In this document: one piece after another, positions 33,039-42,099 of the stretch
Layout: each line of letters starts with the position of its first letter
How positions within the stretch are numbered: the stretch's first letter is position 1
Assembly (NCBI GenBank): GCA_016861185.1
Contig: BOKW01000005.1
Coordinates: 1-64,000 of the forward strand
Source of the DNA: Betaproteobacteria bacterium
Lineage (GTDB): Bacteria > Pseudomonadota > Gammaproteobacteria > Burkholderiales > Burkholderiaceae_F
DNA: 64,000 nt
Direction: 5' to 3'
Program-made: the position numbers and the translations under genes
Notes under the pieces: model-generated
Told to the model about the DNA's origin: nothing
Databases searched by the model: none
The model's input: the letters and a program-made list of their open reading frames with translations, nothing else

Positions 33039-33125
33039 GCGTGCAAGTCCCGAGTGCCGAATGAGTGCGGGAAAGTCTACGGGCCCGGCGGCGGCGGCCC
33101 GGCGCGCGGCGCTCACGCCGATCGG

Positions 33126-35180
33126 TTAATGAGTCAGGACGGCTGCGGCCGGCGCGCCGCCGTGCACGTCCCACCAGCGGCGCGCAGCGATGTTGCTCCA
33201 CGGCATCTGAACCAGCAGCGCGTCGAGCGCTTCGATCACCGCGGTGGCCGACGGCGGGCGGCGTTCGGGCGACTTCTCCAGGCAGCGCGCGATCAGCGCG
33301 TCGAGCGACGGGGGAACGGGCATCGGCGCCACGCTGCTCACGCGCGGCGCGGGCGTGTGCACGACCTGGTAGGCGAGCGCCAGATCCGAGTCGGCCTGGA
33401 ACGGCGGCCGCGCCGCGAGCAGGAAGAAGCCCACGGCGCCGAGCGCGTACAGATCGGAGCGGTGCCCCGCCTCTTCGGGCCGCTCGATGCGTTCGGGCGC
33501 CATGTACGCAGGCGTGCCCAGCACGCGCAGCGCGCGCGTCAGGTCGCGCGTGGCCTCAGTGCGCGTGTCCTTGACCAGCCCGAAGTCGAGCACTTTGACG
33601 ACGTCGTGTTCGCCGCCGCGGCGGCACAGCATCACGTTCGCGGGCTTGATGTCGCGATGGATCAGGCCGCGCTCGTGCGCTTCCGACAGCGAACCGGCGA
33701 TCCCGCGCAGCACGTGCGCGGTGCGCGCGGCGTCCATCGGCCCGTGCGTCCCGACGATCTGCTGCAGCGTCAGCCCGTCGAGGAACTCCATCGCATAGAA
33801 CGGCTGGCCCTCGGGCGTGCGGCCGTAGTCGTAGATCTCGATCGTGTTCGGGTGCATCAACTGGCTCGCCAGCCGCACTTCGCGATCGAAGCGCGCGAGC
33901 GCCTCGTCGTTGGCCACCGCCAGCTCGATGATCTTGACCGCGGTCGGGCGCTTCAGCAGCCGGTGCCGCGCGCGGTACACGCGCGCCATGCCGCCCTGGC
34001 CGATCTCCTCGAGCAACTCGTAGTTGCCGACGCGTTTGGCTTCCTGCGTTTCGATCTCCATGCGGCGAATGCGCAGCAGCGCCACCACCAGCCCGAACAC
34101 CGCGATGCCGATGCCGAGGCCGAGCAGCAGGAACGCGCGCTCGAGCCGGAACAGCGGCGCGAAGGCCTCGACGTCGGCCACCTCGACCGCGATGCCGAAG
34201 CCGAACTCGTCGAGCCAGCGCCAAGCGCCGACCACCGGTTTGCCAAGATAGTCGTCGTACGGCTGCAGCAACTCGCCGGAACGCGGGCCGTCGGGGCGCG
34301 CCAGCGCGGCAAGCGCGGCGGCGATCAGCCTGGTGTGCCGCGGCTGCTCGCCCTCGGGGTGCGGCTCGTTCAGGTCGACGCGCAGGATCGACGATTCGCC
34401 GCGCCGCACGAGCCCCATTTCCTCGAGCGTTGCGCGAAAGCGGCTTTCGGACAGCAGCCGCCCCTTGGCGTCGAAGGCGTAGATCTCGCCGGTTTCGCCG
34501 AGCCGCGCCGCTTCAAAGAGCTTCGAGAAGCGCTCGTTGGCCGGCTTGCCGATGTCCAGCACGGCGATCACCGCGCCCTGCGCATCGCGCACCGGCGCGG
34601 CGATCCACACCTTCGGCACTTCGCGCCGCGGGCCGCTCGCCACGCCGATGCGCTCGACCTCGTCGAGCGAGCCGGTGAAGCGCGTGGCGCCGGCAAACAC
34701 GGGGTCGAACACCGCGCGGCGCCGCGCGTCGAGCACGTGCCCGCATTTGAGCGTATCGCGCGCCGCCAGCACGCGGCCGTTGCGGTCGATCAGATGCACG
34801 GCGGCGGCGAGTTCCTCCTGGCGCAGCAGGTCGACCGTCGCGATCAGGCGCGCCCCGCGCTGGCCGCGGCATGCGCCCGCCGCCGCGTCGCCCGCGCGCT
34901 CGGCCTCGGCGAGCAGTTCCTCGGCGGCGGCGACGACGCGCGGATCGGATGCCCAGCGCTGGACGTTCAGGCGTTTCTCGACGATCCAGGTTTCGGTGGT
35001 CGTCGCCTGGCTCGACACGAGCGAGCGCAGGTTCGCGGCGGCCAGTTCGATCAGCGCGTTGCGCACCCCGACGTAGATCCACACGCCGAGCAGCGCCGCC
35101 AGCAGCAGCCCGGCCGCCACTTCGACGGGGCGGTCGCGCGCGAACGCGCCCAGGCGCGCGAGCAGCGTCGACTCAGGCAT
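33126..35180 (-). CDS. membrane Ser/Thr protein kinase with N-terminal extracytoplasmic sensor
   Basis: A 684-residue kinase with the sensor first. A membrane helix lies at about 18-40 and a dCache-like periplasmic domain at about 45-330 (AAAVHLIDRNGRVLAARDTL, VWIAAPVRDAQGAVIAVLDI, ETGEIYAFDAKGRLL). A second helix spans about 338-360. A Hanks-type kinase domain covers about 380-640: glycine loop IGQGGMARVY, TAVKIIEL lysine, HRDIKPANV catalytic loop, LDFGLVKD and MAPERIE. All catalytic residues are present. The topology is the reverse of PknB, which has its sensor at the C-terminus. Substrates are unknown. It is followed upstream by an M20 peptidase gene on the same strand. Confidence 0.9.
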   Translation of the reverse strand: MPESTLLARLGAFARDRPVEVAAGLLLAALLGVWIYVGVRNALIELAAANLRSLVSSQATTTETWIVEKRLNVQRWASDPRVVAAAEELLAEAERAGDAAAGACRGQRGARLIATVDLLRQEELAAAVHLIDRNGRVLAARDTLKCGHVLDARRRAVFDPVFAGATRFTGSLDEVERIGVASGPRREVPKVWIAAPVRDAQGAVIAVLDIGKPANERFSKLFEAARLGETGEIYAFDAKGRLLSESRFRATLEEMGLVRRGESSILRVDLNEPHPEGEQPRHTRLIAAALAALARPDGPRSGELLQPYDDYLGKPVVGAWRWLDEFGFGIAVEVADVEAFAPLFRLERAFLLLGLGIGIAVFGLVVALLRIRRMEIETQEAKRVGNYELLEEIGQGGMARVYRARHRLLKRPTAVKIIELAVANDEALARFDREVRLASQLMHPNTIEIYDYGRTPEGQPFYAMEFLDGLTLQQIVGTHGPMDAARTAHVLRGIAGSLSEAHERGLIHRDIKPANVMLCRRGGEHDVVKVLDFGLVKDTRTEATRDLTRALRVLGTPAYMAPERIERPEEAGHRSDLYALGAVGFFLLAARPPFQADSDLALAYQVVHTPAPRVSSVAPMPVPPSLDALIARCLEKSPERRPPSATAVIEALDALLVQMPWSNIAARRWWDVHGGAPAAAVLTH

Positions 35181-35204
35181 CGCGCCCGTCGGCCCGCGCG
35201 CGGC

Positions 35205-36647
35205 TTACCCCGGCACCGCGGCGACGACGCGCGCGACCGCGCCGGTCAGCTTCTTCGCGTACGCGATGTGCAGGAACTCGTTGGGCCCGTGCGCGTTGCT
35301 CTTCGGCCCGAGTACACCCGTCGTCAGGAACTGCGCGTTCGGGAACTTCGCGCCGAGCATGTTCATGAACGGGATCGTCCCGCCCTCGCCCATCCACGCG
35401 GCGTCGCGTCCGAACGCGAAGCGCGACGCCTCGTCGGCGATGCGCGCGAGCCACGGCGCGGTCGGCGGCGCGTTCCAGCCGGTCGCGCCGAAATCCTCCT
35501 TGAACGTCACGCGCGCGTTGTACGGCGGATCGCTTTCGAGAAGCTGCTTGAGCACGCGCGTGGCGCGTTCGCCGTCGACGGTCGGCGGCAGCCGCAGCGA
35601 AAGCTTGAACGAGGTCTTCGGCCGCAGCACGTTGCCGGCCGAATCGATGCTCGGGAAACCGGCCGCACCGGTGACCGACAGCGCCGGCCGCCACGTGCGG
35701 TTCAGGATGCCTTCGACCGGGTCGGTCGTCGTCGGCATCGCATGCGCGTGCGCGTCGGGCCCGTGGTTGCAGCCGACCCAGGGGAACTGCTTCCACACCT
35801 GGTCGCCGAGGATCGCCGCCGCCGCGTGAACCTGCTGCATGCGCTCGGCGGGAATGTCGGCGTGAAACTCGGGCGCGAGCACGCGACCCGTGGCCGGATC
35901 GTCGATGCGATTGAGCAGTTGGCGCGCGATGCGCATCGACGAAGGCACGATGCCGCTCGCGTTGCCCGAATGCACGCCTTCGGCCAGCACCTCGACCGTC
36001 AGCACGCCGCCCACCAGTCCGCGCAGCGAGGTCGTCACCCACAGCTGCTCGTAATTGCCGCAGCCCGAGTCGAGCCCGGCGACGAGCGCGACGTCGCCGA
36101 GCCGCGGCGCCAGCAGGTCGAGATACGCGGGCAGGTCGAAGCTGCCGCTTTCCTCGCAGGTCTCGATCAGGCCCACGCAGCGCGGGCGCGCAACGCGCTG
36201 CGCGTCGAGCGCCGCGATCACCGTCAGCGCGGCGTAGATCGCGTAGCCGTCGTCGGCCGCACCGCGCCCGTACAGCAGGTCGCCTTCGATCACCGGCTTC
36301 CACGGACCGAGGTCGTCGCGCCAGCCGGTCATCTCGGGCTGTTTGTCGAGGTGGCCGTAGAACAGCACCGTGCGATCGTTGCCGCGCCCGCCGGTGGCCG
36401 GCACGTCGAAGAACAGGCAAGGCGTGCGGCCTTCGATCGCGACGATCTCGATCTGCATGCCCTCGATCGACTGCGCTCGGCACCAGGCTTCGGCGTCCTT
36501 GATCACCTGCTGCAGATGACCGTGCGCCGCCCAACTCCCGTCGAACGCCGGCGACTTCGCCGGCACCTTCACGTAATCGACGAGCCGCGGTACGAGATCG
36601 ACGTCCCACTTGCGGTCGACGAAGTTCTTCAGATCGGCGAGGTTCAT
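35205..36647 (-). CDS. M20 family metallopeptidase
   Basis: A 480-residue zinc peptidase of the M20 (ArgE/DapE/carnosinase-like) type. It has FYGHLDKQPE (first His and Asp ligand), YGRGAADDGYA (bridging Asp), ETCEESGS (catalytic Glu) and a C-terminal GPNEFLHIAYAKKL with the last His ligand. A dimerisation domain lies around 210-380. Length and motifs fit dipeptidase-like members rather than DapE. ATG 36647 begins MNLADLKNFVDRKW. It lies 24 bases upstream of the kinase gene on the same strand. Confidence 0.88.
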   Translation of the reverse strand: MNLADLKNFVDRKWDVDLVPRLVDYVKVPAKSPAFDGSWAAHGHLQQVIKDAEAWCRAQSIEGMQIEIVAIEGRTPCLFFDVPATGGRGNDRTVLFYGHLDKQPEMTGWRDDLGPWKPVIEGDLLYGRGAADDGYAIYAALTVIAALDAQRVARPRCVGLIETCEESGSFDLPAYLDLLAPRLGDVALVAGLDSGCGNYEQLWVTTSLRGLVGGVLTVEVLAEGVHSGNASGIVPSSMRIARQLLNRIDDPATGRVLAPEFHADIPAERMQQVHAAAAILGDQVWKQFPWVGCNHGPDAHAHAMPTTTDPVEGILNRTWRPALSVTGAAGFPSIDSAGNVLRPKTSFKLSLRLPPTVDGERATRVLKQLLESDPPYNARVTFKEDFGATGWNAPPTAPWLARIADEASRFAFGRDAAWMGEGGTIPFMNMLGAKFPNAQFLTTGVLGPKSNAHGPNEFLHIAYAKKLTGAVARVVAAVPG

Positions 36648-36745
36648 GGCATGGCTCCGCTGCGGCGGCGAGGCGCACAGGATAGCCGAGCGGTCACGAC
36701 AGAACCCGTGCGACGCCGATGGTCGGAAGCCCGGCGACCGATGGT

Positions 36746-37696
36746 TCAGGGCCGCAGGTACAGCGCAGTTTCGCGTTCGAGCAGGCGCTCGAGCCGCTCG
36801 GCGAGCGACTGCGCGGAAACGCGGTCGGGCAATGCGCCGACCAGGACGCGGAAAACGCCGCCGTCGCGCTCGATGCGCGGCGCGCGCTCGGTCGCGGCGA
36901 GTTCCGTCGCGTTCTGCTCCAGCATCACGGCGATCCGCTCGCGCAGCGCTTCGGCGTTGCCCGCCAGCGTGAAGGCGCCGAGCTGCACCGACCATGGACC
37001 CGAGGCGGCGCTCGCCGGCGCGGCGACCGGCGTCAAGGCTGCGTCCTGACCCCGGCCTTCGCCGGGGCGAAGGGTCGGCGGCAGCGGTGCGCGCGGCAAA
37101 ACCGGCGGCGCGACTGCGGCCTCGTATCGGCCCGCGCGAATGTCGGCGAACGTGAGCCGCACCACCTCGACCGGGCCGATACCGGCCGCGGCGATGCCCA
37201 GCTTGACGGCGGCCGCATATGACAGGTCGATCACGCGATCGGGTTTGAACGGGCCGCGGTCGTTGACGCGCACGATCGCGGACGCGCCGGTGCGCACGTT
37301 GGTCACCCGCGCGTAGCTGGGGATCGGCAGCGTCGGATGCGCGGCGGTCATCGCGAACATGTCGTAGCGCTCGCCGCTGGACGTGCGGTTGCCGTGGAAC
37401 TGCCGTCCGTACCACGACGCCAGCCCGCGCTGGCGGAACGGGCGGTCGTCGGTGATCGGCGTGAAGCTGCGGCCCAGCGCGGTGTACGGGCGGTTCGCGT
37501 ACGGGTGGAACGGTTCGATCCGCGGCACCGCGTCCGGCGTCGCGGCCAGATCGGCCGGCGCGCGCTCGGGCGGACCGTCGTCCTGGTAGAAGCCGCCCGG
37601 GCGTTTGCTCGGCGCCGTCGAGCACGCGGCGAGCGCCAGCGCGAGCGCGGCGACGAGGATGCGGCGGAGAAGCTGCGCTGCGGTCATCGCGTTCAC
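36746..37696 (-). CDS. rlpA: septal-ring lytic transglycosylase RlpA family lipoprotein
   Basis: A 316-residue lipoprotein with lipobox ALAAC. The double-psi beta-barrel RlpA domain follows (GLASWYGRQFHGNRTSSGER, MFAMTAAHPTLPIPSYARVT, IVRVNDRGPFKPDRVIDLSY), with the active-site E and D positions in SGERYD and NDRGPF. The C-terminus is a SPOR domain (WSVQLGAFTLAGNAEALRER). RlpA cleaves denuded glycan strands. The linker before SPOR contains LPPTLRPGEGRGQDAALTP, encoded by a repeat-like insert (37040-37075). The start overlaps the upstream SPOR lipoprotein by 4 bases; it is last in the rod-shape cluster. Confidence 0.93.
   Translation of the reverse strand: MNAMTAAQLLRRILVAALALALAACSTAPSKRPGGFYQDDGPPERAPADLAATPDAVPRIEPFHPYANRPYTALGRSFTPITDDRPFRQRGLASWYGRQFHGNRTSSGERYDMFAMTAAHPTLPIPSYARVTNVRTGASAIVRVNDRGPFKPDRVIDLSYAAAVKLGIAAAGIGPVEVVRLTFADIRAGRYEAAVAPPVLPRAPLPPTLRPGEGRGQDAALTPVAAPASAASGPWSVQLGAFTLAGNAEALRERIAVMLEQNATELAATERAPRIERDGGVFRVLVGALPDRVSAQSLAERLERLLERETALYLRP
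37040..37075. repeat. palindromic repeat translated in the rlpA linker
   Basis: GTCCTGACCCCGGCCTTCGC then CGGGGCGAAGG forms a hairpin-capable palindrome inside rlpA. In frame it encodes an RPGEGRGQD-type stretch between the catalytic and SPOR domains, where an insertion should be tolerated. Confidence 0.5.
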
Positions 37697-38283
37697 CGTC
37701 GCAACACGACGACGTCCTGGTTCAGCGCGCGCCGAAGCTGCGCGGCGAGCGCCTGCGCCGCGTCGCGGTCGGGCAGATCGCCGACCAGCACGTGCGACCG
37801 GCTGCCGATGCGCTCGACGCGCACGACGCGCTGCGCGGCCGGAAGGTCCGCAGACGCGAGCCGCGCGGCGACGCGCGCGCGGTCGCGTTCCGCGTTGGCG
37901 GCGACCGCGAACACGCCGACCTGAACGGCCCAGCGGCCGGGCGCAAGCGGCGCGGGCGAGGGCGGCGCCGCACTCTTCGAGCGCTCGACGGCAGGCTTTG
38001 GCGCGGGCTCGGCTGCGGCCGCGGGTGCAGCGGGCTGCGCCGCGCGCGCGGCCCCGGACTCGATCCGGGGGGCCGGCGTCGGCAGCGGCGGTTCACGCGC
38101 CGGCGCGGGCGGCGTGACGGTCGCGGCGGCGTCGTACTGGGGCGCGTTGACGATGTCGGCCGTACGCAGCGGCTCGTTCTCGGAGAAGCGCTTGGCCGGC
38201 GGCGTACCGCACGCCGCGAGTGCCGCGCCGATCGCCGCGGCCGCCGCGTACGCTGCTGCCGGCGAAGGGCGCAGTGCGTTCAC
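37693..38283 (-). CDS. SPOR-domain lipoprotein between rodA and rlpA
   Basis: A 196-residue lipoprotein with signal peptide and lipobox LAAC. A Pro/Ala-rich linker follows (TPPAPAREPPLPTPAPRIES, PAAPAAAAEPAPKPAV) and then a C-terminal SPOR domain (GRWAVQVGVFAVAANAERDR, SHVLVGDLPDRDAAQALAAQ). It has no catalytic domain. The GTG start overlaps the rodA stop and the stop overlaps the rlpA start, each by 4 bases, so all three are coupled. It looks like an RlpA relative without the barrel domain; its role is presumably binding septal peptidoglycan. Confidence 0.75.
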   Translation of the reverse strand: MNALRPSPAAAYAAAAAIGAALAACGTPPAKRFSENEPLRTADIVNAPQYDAAATVTPPAPAREPPLPTPAPRIESGAARAAQPAAPAAAAEPAPKPAVERSKSAAPPSPAPLAPGRWAVQVGVFAVAANAERDRARVAARLASADLPAAQRVVRVERIGSRSHVLVGDLPDRDAAQALAAQLRRALNQDVVVLRR

Positions 38284-39398
38284 GACTGCACCAGCTTGCG
38301 GTTGCGGTGGATGCTCATCAGCATCCCGCAGGCCATGCCCAGCGTCACCAGCGCGGTGCCGCCGTAGCTGATGAAGGGCAGCGGCACGCCCACCACCGGC
38401 AGGATGCCGCTCACCATGCCCATGTTCACGAACGCGTAGGTGAAGACGATCATCGCGATCGCCGCCGCCAGCAGCCGCCCGAACAGCGTGGCCGCGTTGC
38501 CCGCGATCGAGAACGCACGCAGCACGAGCGCGAAGAACAGAACGATCAGCACGAGGTTGCCGACCAGCCCGAACTCCTCGGAGTAGACGGCGAAGATGAA
38601 GTCGCTGGTGCGCTCGGGGATGAACTCCAGGTGCGTCTGCGTGCCCTGCATCCAGCCCTTGCCGAGCGGCCCGCCGCTGCCGATCGCGATCATCGCCTGC
38701 AGCGTGTGGAAGCCCTTGCCGAGCGGGTCCTGCATCGGGTCGATCAGCGTCAGGATGCGTTCGCGCTGGTAGTCGTGCATCAGCGTCCACGCCACCGGCA
38801 AGGCCGCCAGCCCGGCGACCGCGAGCGCGGCGAGCCACTTCCACGGCAGACCGGCGAAGAAGATCACGAACGCGCCGGCGGCGAGCACCAGCAGCGCGGT
38901 GCCCAGGTCGGGCTGCTTGACGATCAGTGCGACCGGCACCGCGACGATCAGCGCGGCCAGCGCGAAGTCGAGCGTGCGCACCGCGCCTTCGCGCTTGTGG
39001 AAGTACCACGCGAGCATCATCGGCAACGCGAGCTTCATGATCTCCGACGGCTGGATGCGCGCCACGCCGATGTCGAGCCAGCGCGTCGCGCCCTTGACGG
39101 TGACGCCGGCGAATTCCACGCCGAGCAGCAGCACGACGCCGACCGCGTAGGCCGGCACCGCAAGCTTCATCAGCGTGGGCGGCGGGATGCTCGCCGCGAT
39201 GAACATCACCGCGCCGGCGATTGCCAGGTTGCGGAGCTGGTCGGTGAAACGCCATGGAAAATCGGCACCCGCCGAATACAGCGTGACGAGCCCGATCAGC
39301 ACGAGGCTCGCGACGATCGCGAGCAGCGCGGGGTCGAACACCGCCAGGCGCGCCAGCGCCCACTGGCCCATGCGGCGGCCGAGCGCGACGTCAGTCAC
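38280..39398 (-). CDS. rodA: rod shape-determining SEDS glycosyltransferase RodA
   Basis: A 372-residue SEDS family polymerase with about ten membrane segments. It builds peptidoglycan glycan strands with PBP2 during elongation. Visible motifs include RWLDIGVARIQPSEIMKLAL, KQPDLGTALLV, GKGWMQGTQTHLEFIPERTS and FISYGGTALVTLGMACGML. It overlaps mrdA by 8 bases. Length is normal. Confidence 0.97.
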   Translation of the reverse strand: MTDVALGRRMGQWALARLAVFDPALLAIVASLVLIGLVTLYSAGADFPWRFTDQLRNLAIAGAVMFIAASIPPPTLMKLAVPAYAVGVVLLLGVEFAGVTVKGATRWLDIGVARIQPSEIMKLALPMMLAWYFHKREGAVRTLDFALAALIVAVPVALIVKQPDLGTALLVLAAGAFVIFFAGLPWKWLAALAVAGLAALPVAWTLMHDYQRERILTLIDPMQDPLGKGFHTLQAMIAIGSGGPLGKGWMQGTQTHLEFIPERTSDFIFAVYSEEFGLVGNLVLIVLFFALVLRAFSIAGNAATLFGRLLAAAIAMIVFTYAFVNMGMVSGILPVVGVPLPFISYGGTALVTLGMACGMLMSIHRNRKLVQS

Positions 39399-41310
39399 CA
39401 GCGGCTCCCGTCGCGCCCTGCGCGTACAAGGCCGGCGCTTGTTTCGGCAGCGCAGGCGCAGCAGGCACCTTGCCGAGCAGGTAGTAATCGAAGGCCTGGC
39501 GCGCGATCGGCGCGGCGGCGAGCGCGCCGAAGCCGCCGTTTTCGACGATCACCGCGAGCGCGATCTTCGGATCGTCGGCCGGCGCGAACGCGACGAACAG
39601 CGAGTGGTCGCGATGGCGCTCGTCGATGCGGTTCGCGTCGTACTTCTCGTTCTGCTTGATGCCGATCACCTGCGCGGTGCCGGTCTTGCCGGCGACCTTG
39701 TACGGCGCACCCTGGAAGGCCGCGCGCCCGGTACCGTTGACGTTGACGTCGACCATCGCGTCGATGACCGTCCGCAAGTGCTGCGGCTTCAGCGGAATGC
39801 GGTAGCTCTCCTTCGGCACCGTCAGGCGCTTCTCGCCGGTGCGCGTGTCGACGACCTGCTTGACCAGGTGCGGCTTCATCACGACGCCGCGATTCGCGAG
39901 GTTGGCGGTCGCGTGCGCGAGCTGCAGCAGCGTGAACGCGTTGTAGCCCTGGCCGATGCCGATCGAGATCGTTTCGCCGGCGTACCACTTCTGCTTGAAG
40001 CGGCGCTCCTTCCACTGCGTCGACGGCAGGATGCCGGTCTGCTCGCCTTCGACGTCGATGCCGGTGATCTGGCCGAAGCCGAACGGCTTCATGAAGTCGT
40101 GGATCGCGTCCACGCCCAGGTCGTTGGCGAGCATGTAGTAGTAGATGTCGCTCGACTTGACGATCGAGCGGTGCATGTCGACCGGCCCGAGCGGCACCTT
40201 GTTGCTGTCGCGGAAGCGGTGGTTGCCGAACATGAAGTAGCCCGGGTCGTAGATCACCTGCTCTGGCCGGCGCTTGCCCAGCTCGAGCGCGGCCAGCGCG
40301 AGGAAGGGCTTGTAGGTCGAGCCGATCGGATAGGTGCCGCGCAGCGCGCGATTGAGCAGCGGCTTGTCCGGGTCGTTGTTCAGCGCGTCCCAGTTCAACG
40401 GGTCGATGCCCTCGACGAACAGGTTCGGGTCGAAGGTCGGCTTGGAGACGAACGCGAGCACGTCGCCGGTGGCGGGCTCGATCGCGATCAGCGCGCCGCG
40501 GCGGTCGCCGAACGCCCTCTCCACGATCTCCTGCAGCTTGATGTCGACCGACAGGATCAGGTCGTTGCCGGGAATCGACTGCGTCCGCGACAGCGTGCGC
40601 ACCGCGCGGCCGCCGGCGGTGATCTCGACTTCCTCGAAGCCGGTCGTGCCGTGCAGTTCGCGCTCGTAGCTCTGCTCGAGCCCGATCTTGCCGATGTATT
40701 CGGTGCCGACGTAGTCGGCGGCGTCGGGCCAGGTCGCGATCTTTTCCTTGTCGGCCGGCGAAACGCGGCCGATGTAGCCGATCAGGTGCGAGCCGGTCTC
40801 GCCGAGCGGATAGTGGCGGAACAGCCGCGCCTTCAGCTCCACGCCCGGGAAGCGGTAGTGGTGCGCGGCGAACTTGGCGACCTCGTCGTCGGTGAGCCGC
40901 GTGCGGATCGGGATCGAGTCCGCGCCCTTCAGCTCCTCCTGCAGCTTCTTGAAGCGGCGCCGGTCGCGCGGCTGGATGTCGATCACCTTGGCCAGCTCGT
41001 CGATCACCGCGTTGGCGCCGCCCGGGTGCTCCTGCGCGAAGCGCGTGGCGATCTCCAGCGTATAGCCGGCGTAGTTCTTCGCGATGATCACGCCGTTGCG
41101 GTCCTTGATCAGTCCGCGGTTGGCGGTGACCGGAACGACCGCGATGCGGTTGCTCTCGGCGCGTGCGTAGAAGTCGTCGTGCTTGAACAGCTGCAGCCAC
41201 ACGAAGCGCCCCGCCAGCAGCAACAGGCAGGCCAGCACGAACAGCGACGCCGCCACGATCCGCGTGCGGAAGTGGAGGATCTCGCGTTCGGGGTTGCGCA
41301 GGGCTCTCAT
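39391..41310 (-). CDS. mrdA: penicillin-binding protein 2
   Basis: A 639-residue class B transpeptidase that crosslinks the peptidoglycan made by RodA. It has an N-terminal membrane helix (about residues 15-40, AASLFVLACLLLLAGRFVW) and a dimerisation domain with YNLLGY-like region HLIGYIGRVSPADKEK. The active-site motif is STYK (PIGSTYKPFLAL). The second motif is SSD in VKSSDIYYYML, with Asp where many PBPs have Asn, as is usual for PBP2. The third is KTGTAQ. The C-terminal tail is Ala/Pro-rich. Upstream lies a long gap of repeats before mreD. Confidence 0.97.
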   Translation of the reverse strand: MRALRNPEREILHFRTRIVAASLFVLACLLLLAGRFVWLQLFKHDDFYARAESNRIAVVPVTANRGLIKDRNGVIIAKNYAGYTLEIATRFAQEHPGGANAVIDELAKVIDIQPRDRRRFKKLQEELKGADSIPIRTRLTDDEVAKFAAHHYRFPGVELKARLFRHYPLGETGSHLIGYIGRVSPADKEKIATWPDAADYVGTEYIGKIGLEQSYERELHGTTGFEEVEITAGGRAVRTLSRTQSIPGNDLILSVDIKLQEIVERAFGDRRGALIAIEPATGDVLAFVSKPTFDPNLFVEGIDPLNWDALNNDPDKPLLNRALRGTYPIGSTYKPFLALAALELGKRRPEQVIYDPGYFMFGNHRFRDSNKVPLGPVDMHRSIVKSSDIYYYMLANDLGVDAIHDFMKPFGFGQITGIDVEGEQTGILPSTQWKERRFKQKWYAGETISIGIGQGYNAFTLLQLAHATANLANRGVVMKPHLVKQVVDTRTGEKRLTVPKESYRIPLKPQHLRTVIDAMVDVNVNGTGRAAFQGAPYKVAGKTGTAQVIGIKQNEKYDANRIDERHRDHSLFVAFAPADDPKIALAVIVENGGFGALAAAPIARQAFDYYLLGKVPAAPALPKQAPALYAQGATGAAGD

Positions 41311-41313
41311 GTT

Positions 41314-41338
41314 CGGATTGCGGATTGCGGATCGCGGA
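41314..41338. repeat. ATTGCGG-type short repeat run
   Basis: A run of GGATTGC/GGATCGC units lies immediately upstream of mrdA. Together with the opposite-orientation run at 41434-41489 it brackets the mreD-mrdA gap. Confidence 0.6.
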
Positions 41339-41433
41339 GTGCGCCGGCCTCCCCTGTGCGGAACGCGGCGCTACGTGGGCGACAGCGTAAGCCCAACACG
41401 CGGCGAACCAGCCCGCGGAATGTGCAGCTTTCC

Positions 41434-41489
41434 ATCCGCAATCCGCAATCCGCGATGCGACCCATGCGCAATCCGCGATCCGCAATCCT
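41434..41489. repeat. ATTGCGG-type short repeat run
   Basis: Seven or so units of GCAATCC/GCGATCC type with a short interruption (GACCCATG). They touch the mreD stop codon and are opposite in orientation to 41314-41338. Confidence 0.6.
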
Positions 41490-42099
41490 AGATCGGCCGC
41501 GTTTCGTCCCGCTCGATCGATCGCCGCTGGGGGGCGAGCAGGATGTAGCTCGCGACCGGCCACAGTGCGGCGCCGATGACGCTTTCGAGCAGGTAACTCC
41601 AGCCGGGGAAGCTGCCGCCGACCCACAGCCGTACCGCGAGCGAGGCGAACTGGGCCAGCAGCAGCAGCGGGCCCACGTACAGCGCCTGCGCGCCGAGCGG
41701 GAACCACAGGATCCGCCGGTGCAGCGAGATCGCGCCATAGGACAGCAGCGTGTACGCGAGCGCGTGTTCTCCGAACAGCGCGCCGCTGTGCACGTCCATC
41801 AGCAGGCCGAAGACGAAGGCGGCGCCGATGCCGACGCGGCGCGGCTGGTGCACGTTCCAGAAGACGAGCGCCAGCGCCAGGAAGTCGGGCACCAGCAGCA
41901 ACCGCCCCCAGGGCAGCAGGTTCAGCAGGAAGGCCGCGGCCAGCGACACCCAGATGAATACCGGATTCACCGGCCGCAACAGCACCTTCGGCCGGTACGC
42001 TCCGCGTCCGCCGGTCAGCTCGACGGGATCGACCGTGCGCGCCGGCCGCAGCGCGAACGACTGCGCGAGCTTGTCGAGCCAGGACCCGAGGCGGTTCAC
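41488..42099 (-). CDS. mreD: rod shape-determining protein MreD
   Basis: A 203-residue integral membrane protein with five or six membrane segments (FIWVSLAAAFLLNLLPWG, LVPDFLALALVFWNVHQP, IGAAFVFGLLMDVHSGALFG, LGAQALYVGPLLLLAQFASL). The MDVHSG.LFGEHALAY motif is typical of MreD. It works with MreC and MreB in the elongasome. It overlaps mreC by 4 bases. An extra N-terminal 40 residues precede the first membrane segment. Confidence 0.93.
   Translation of the reverse strand: MNRLGSWLDKLAQSFALRPARTVDPVELTGGRGAYRPKVLLRPVNPVFIWVSLAAAFLLNLLPWGRLLLVPDFLALALVFWNVHQPRRVGIGAAFVFGLLMDVHSGALFGEHALAYTLLSYGAISLHRRILWFPLGAQALYVGPLLLLAQFASLAVRLWVGGSFPGWSYLLESVIGAALWPVASYILLAPQRRSIERDETRPI

Noticed and set aside
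32250..37049. A 1599-codon open frame on the plus strand
   Set aside because: It is the complement shadow of the OmpA-like, kinase, M20 and rlpA genes, all of which have clear motifs on the minus strand.
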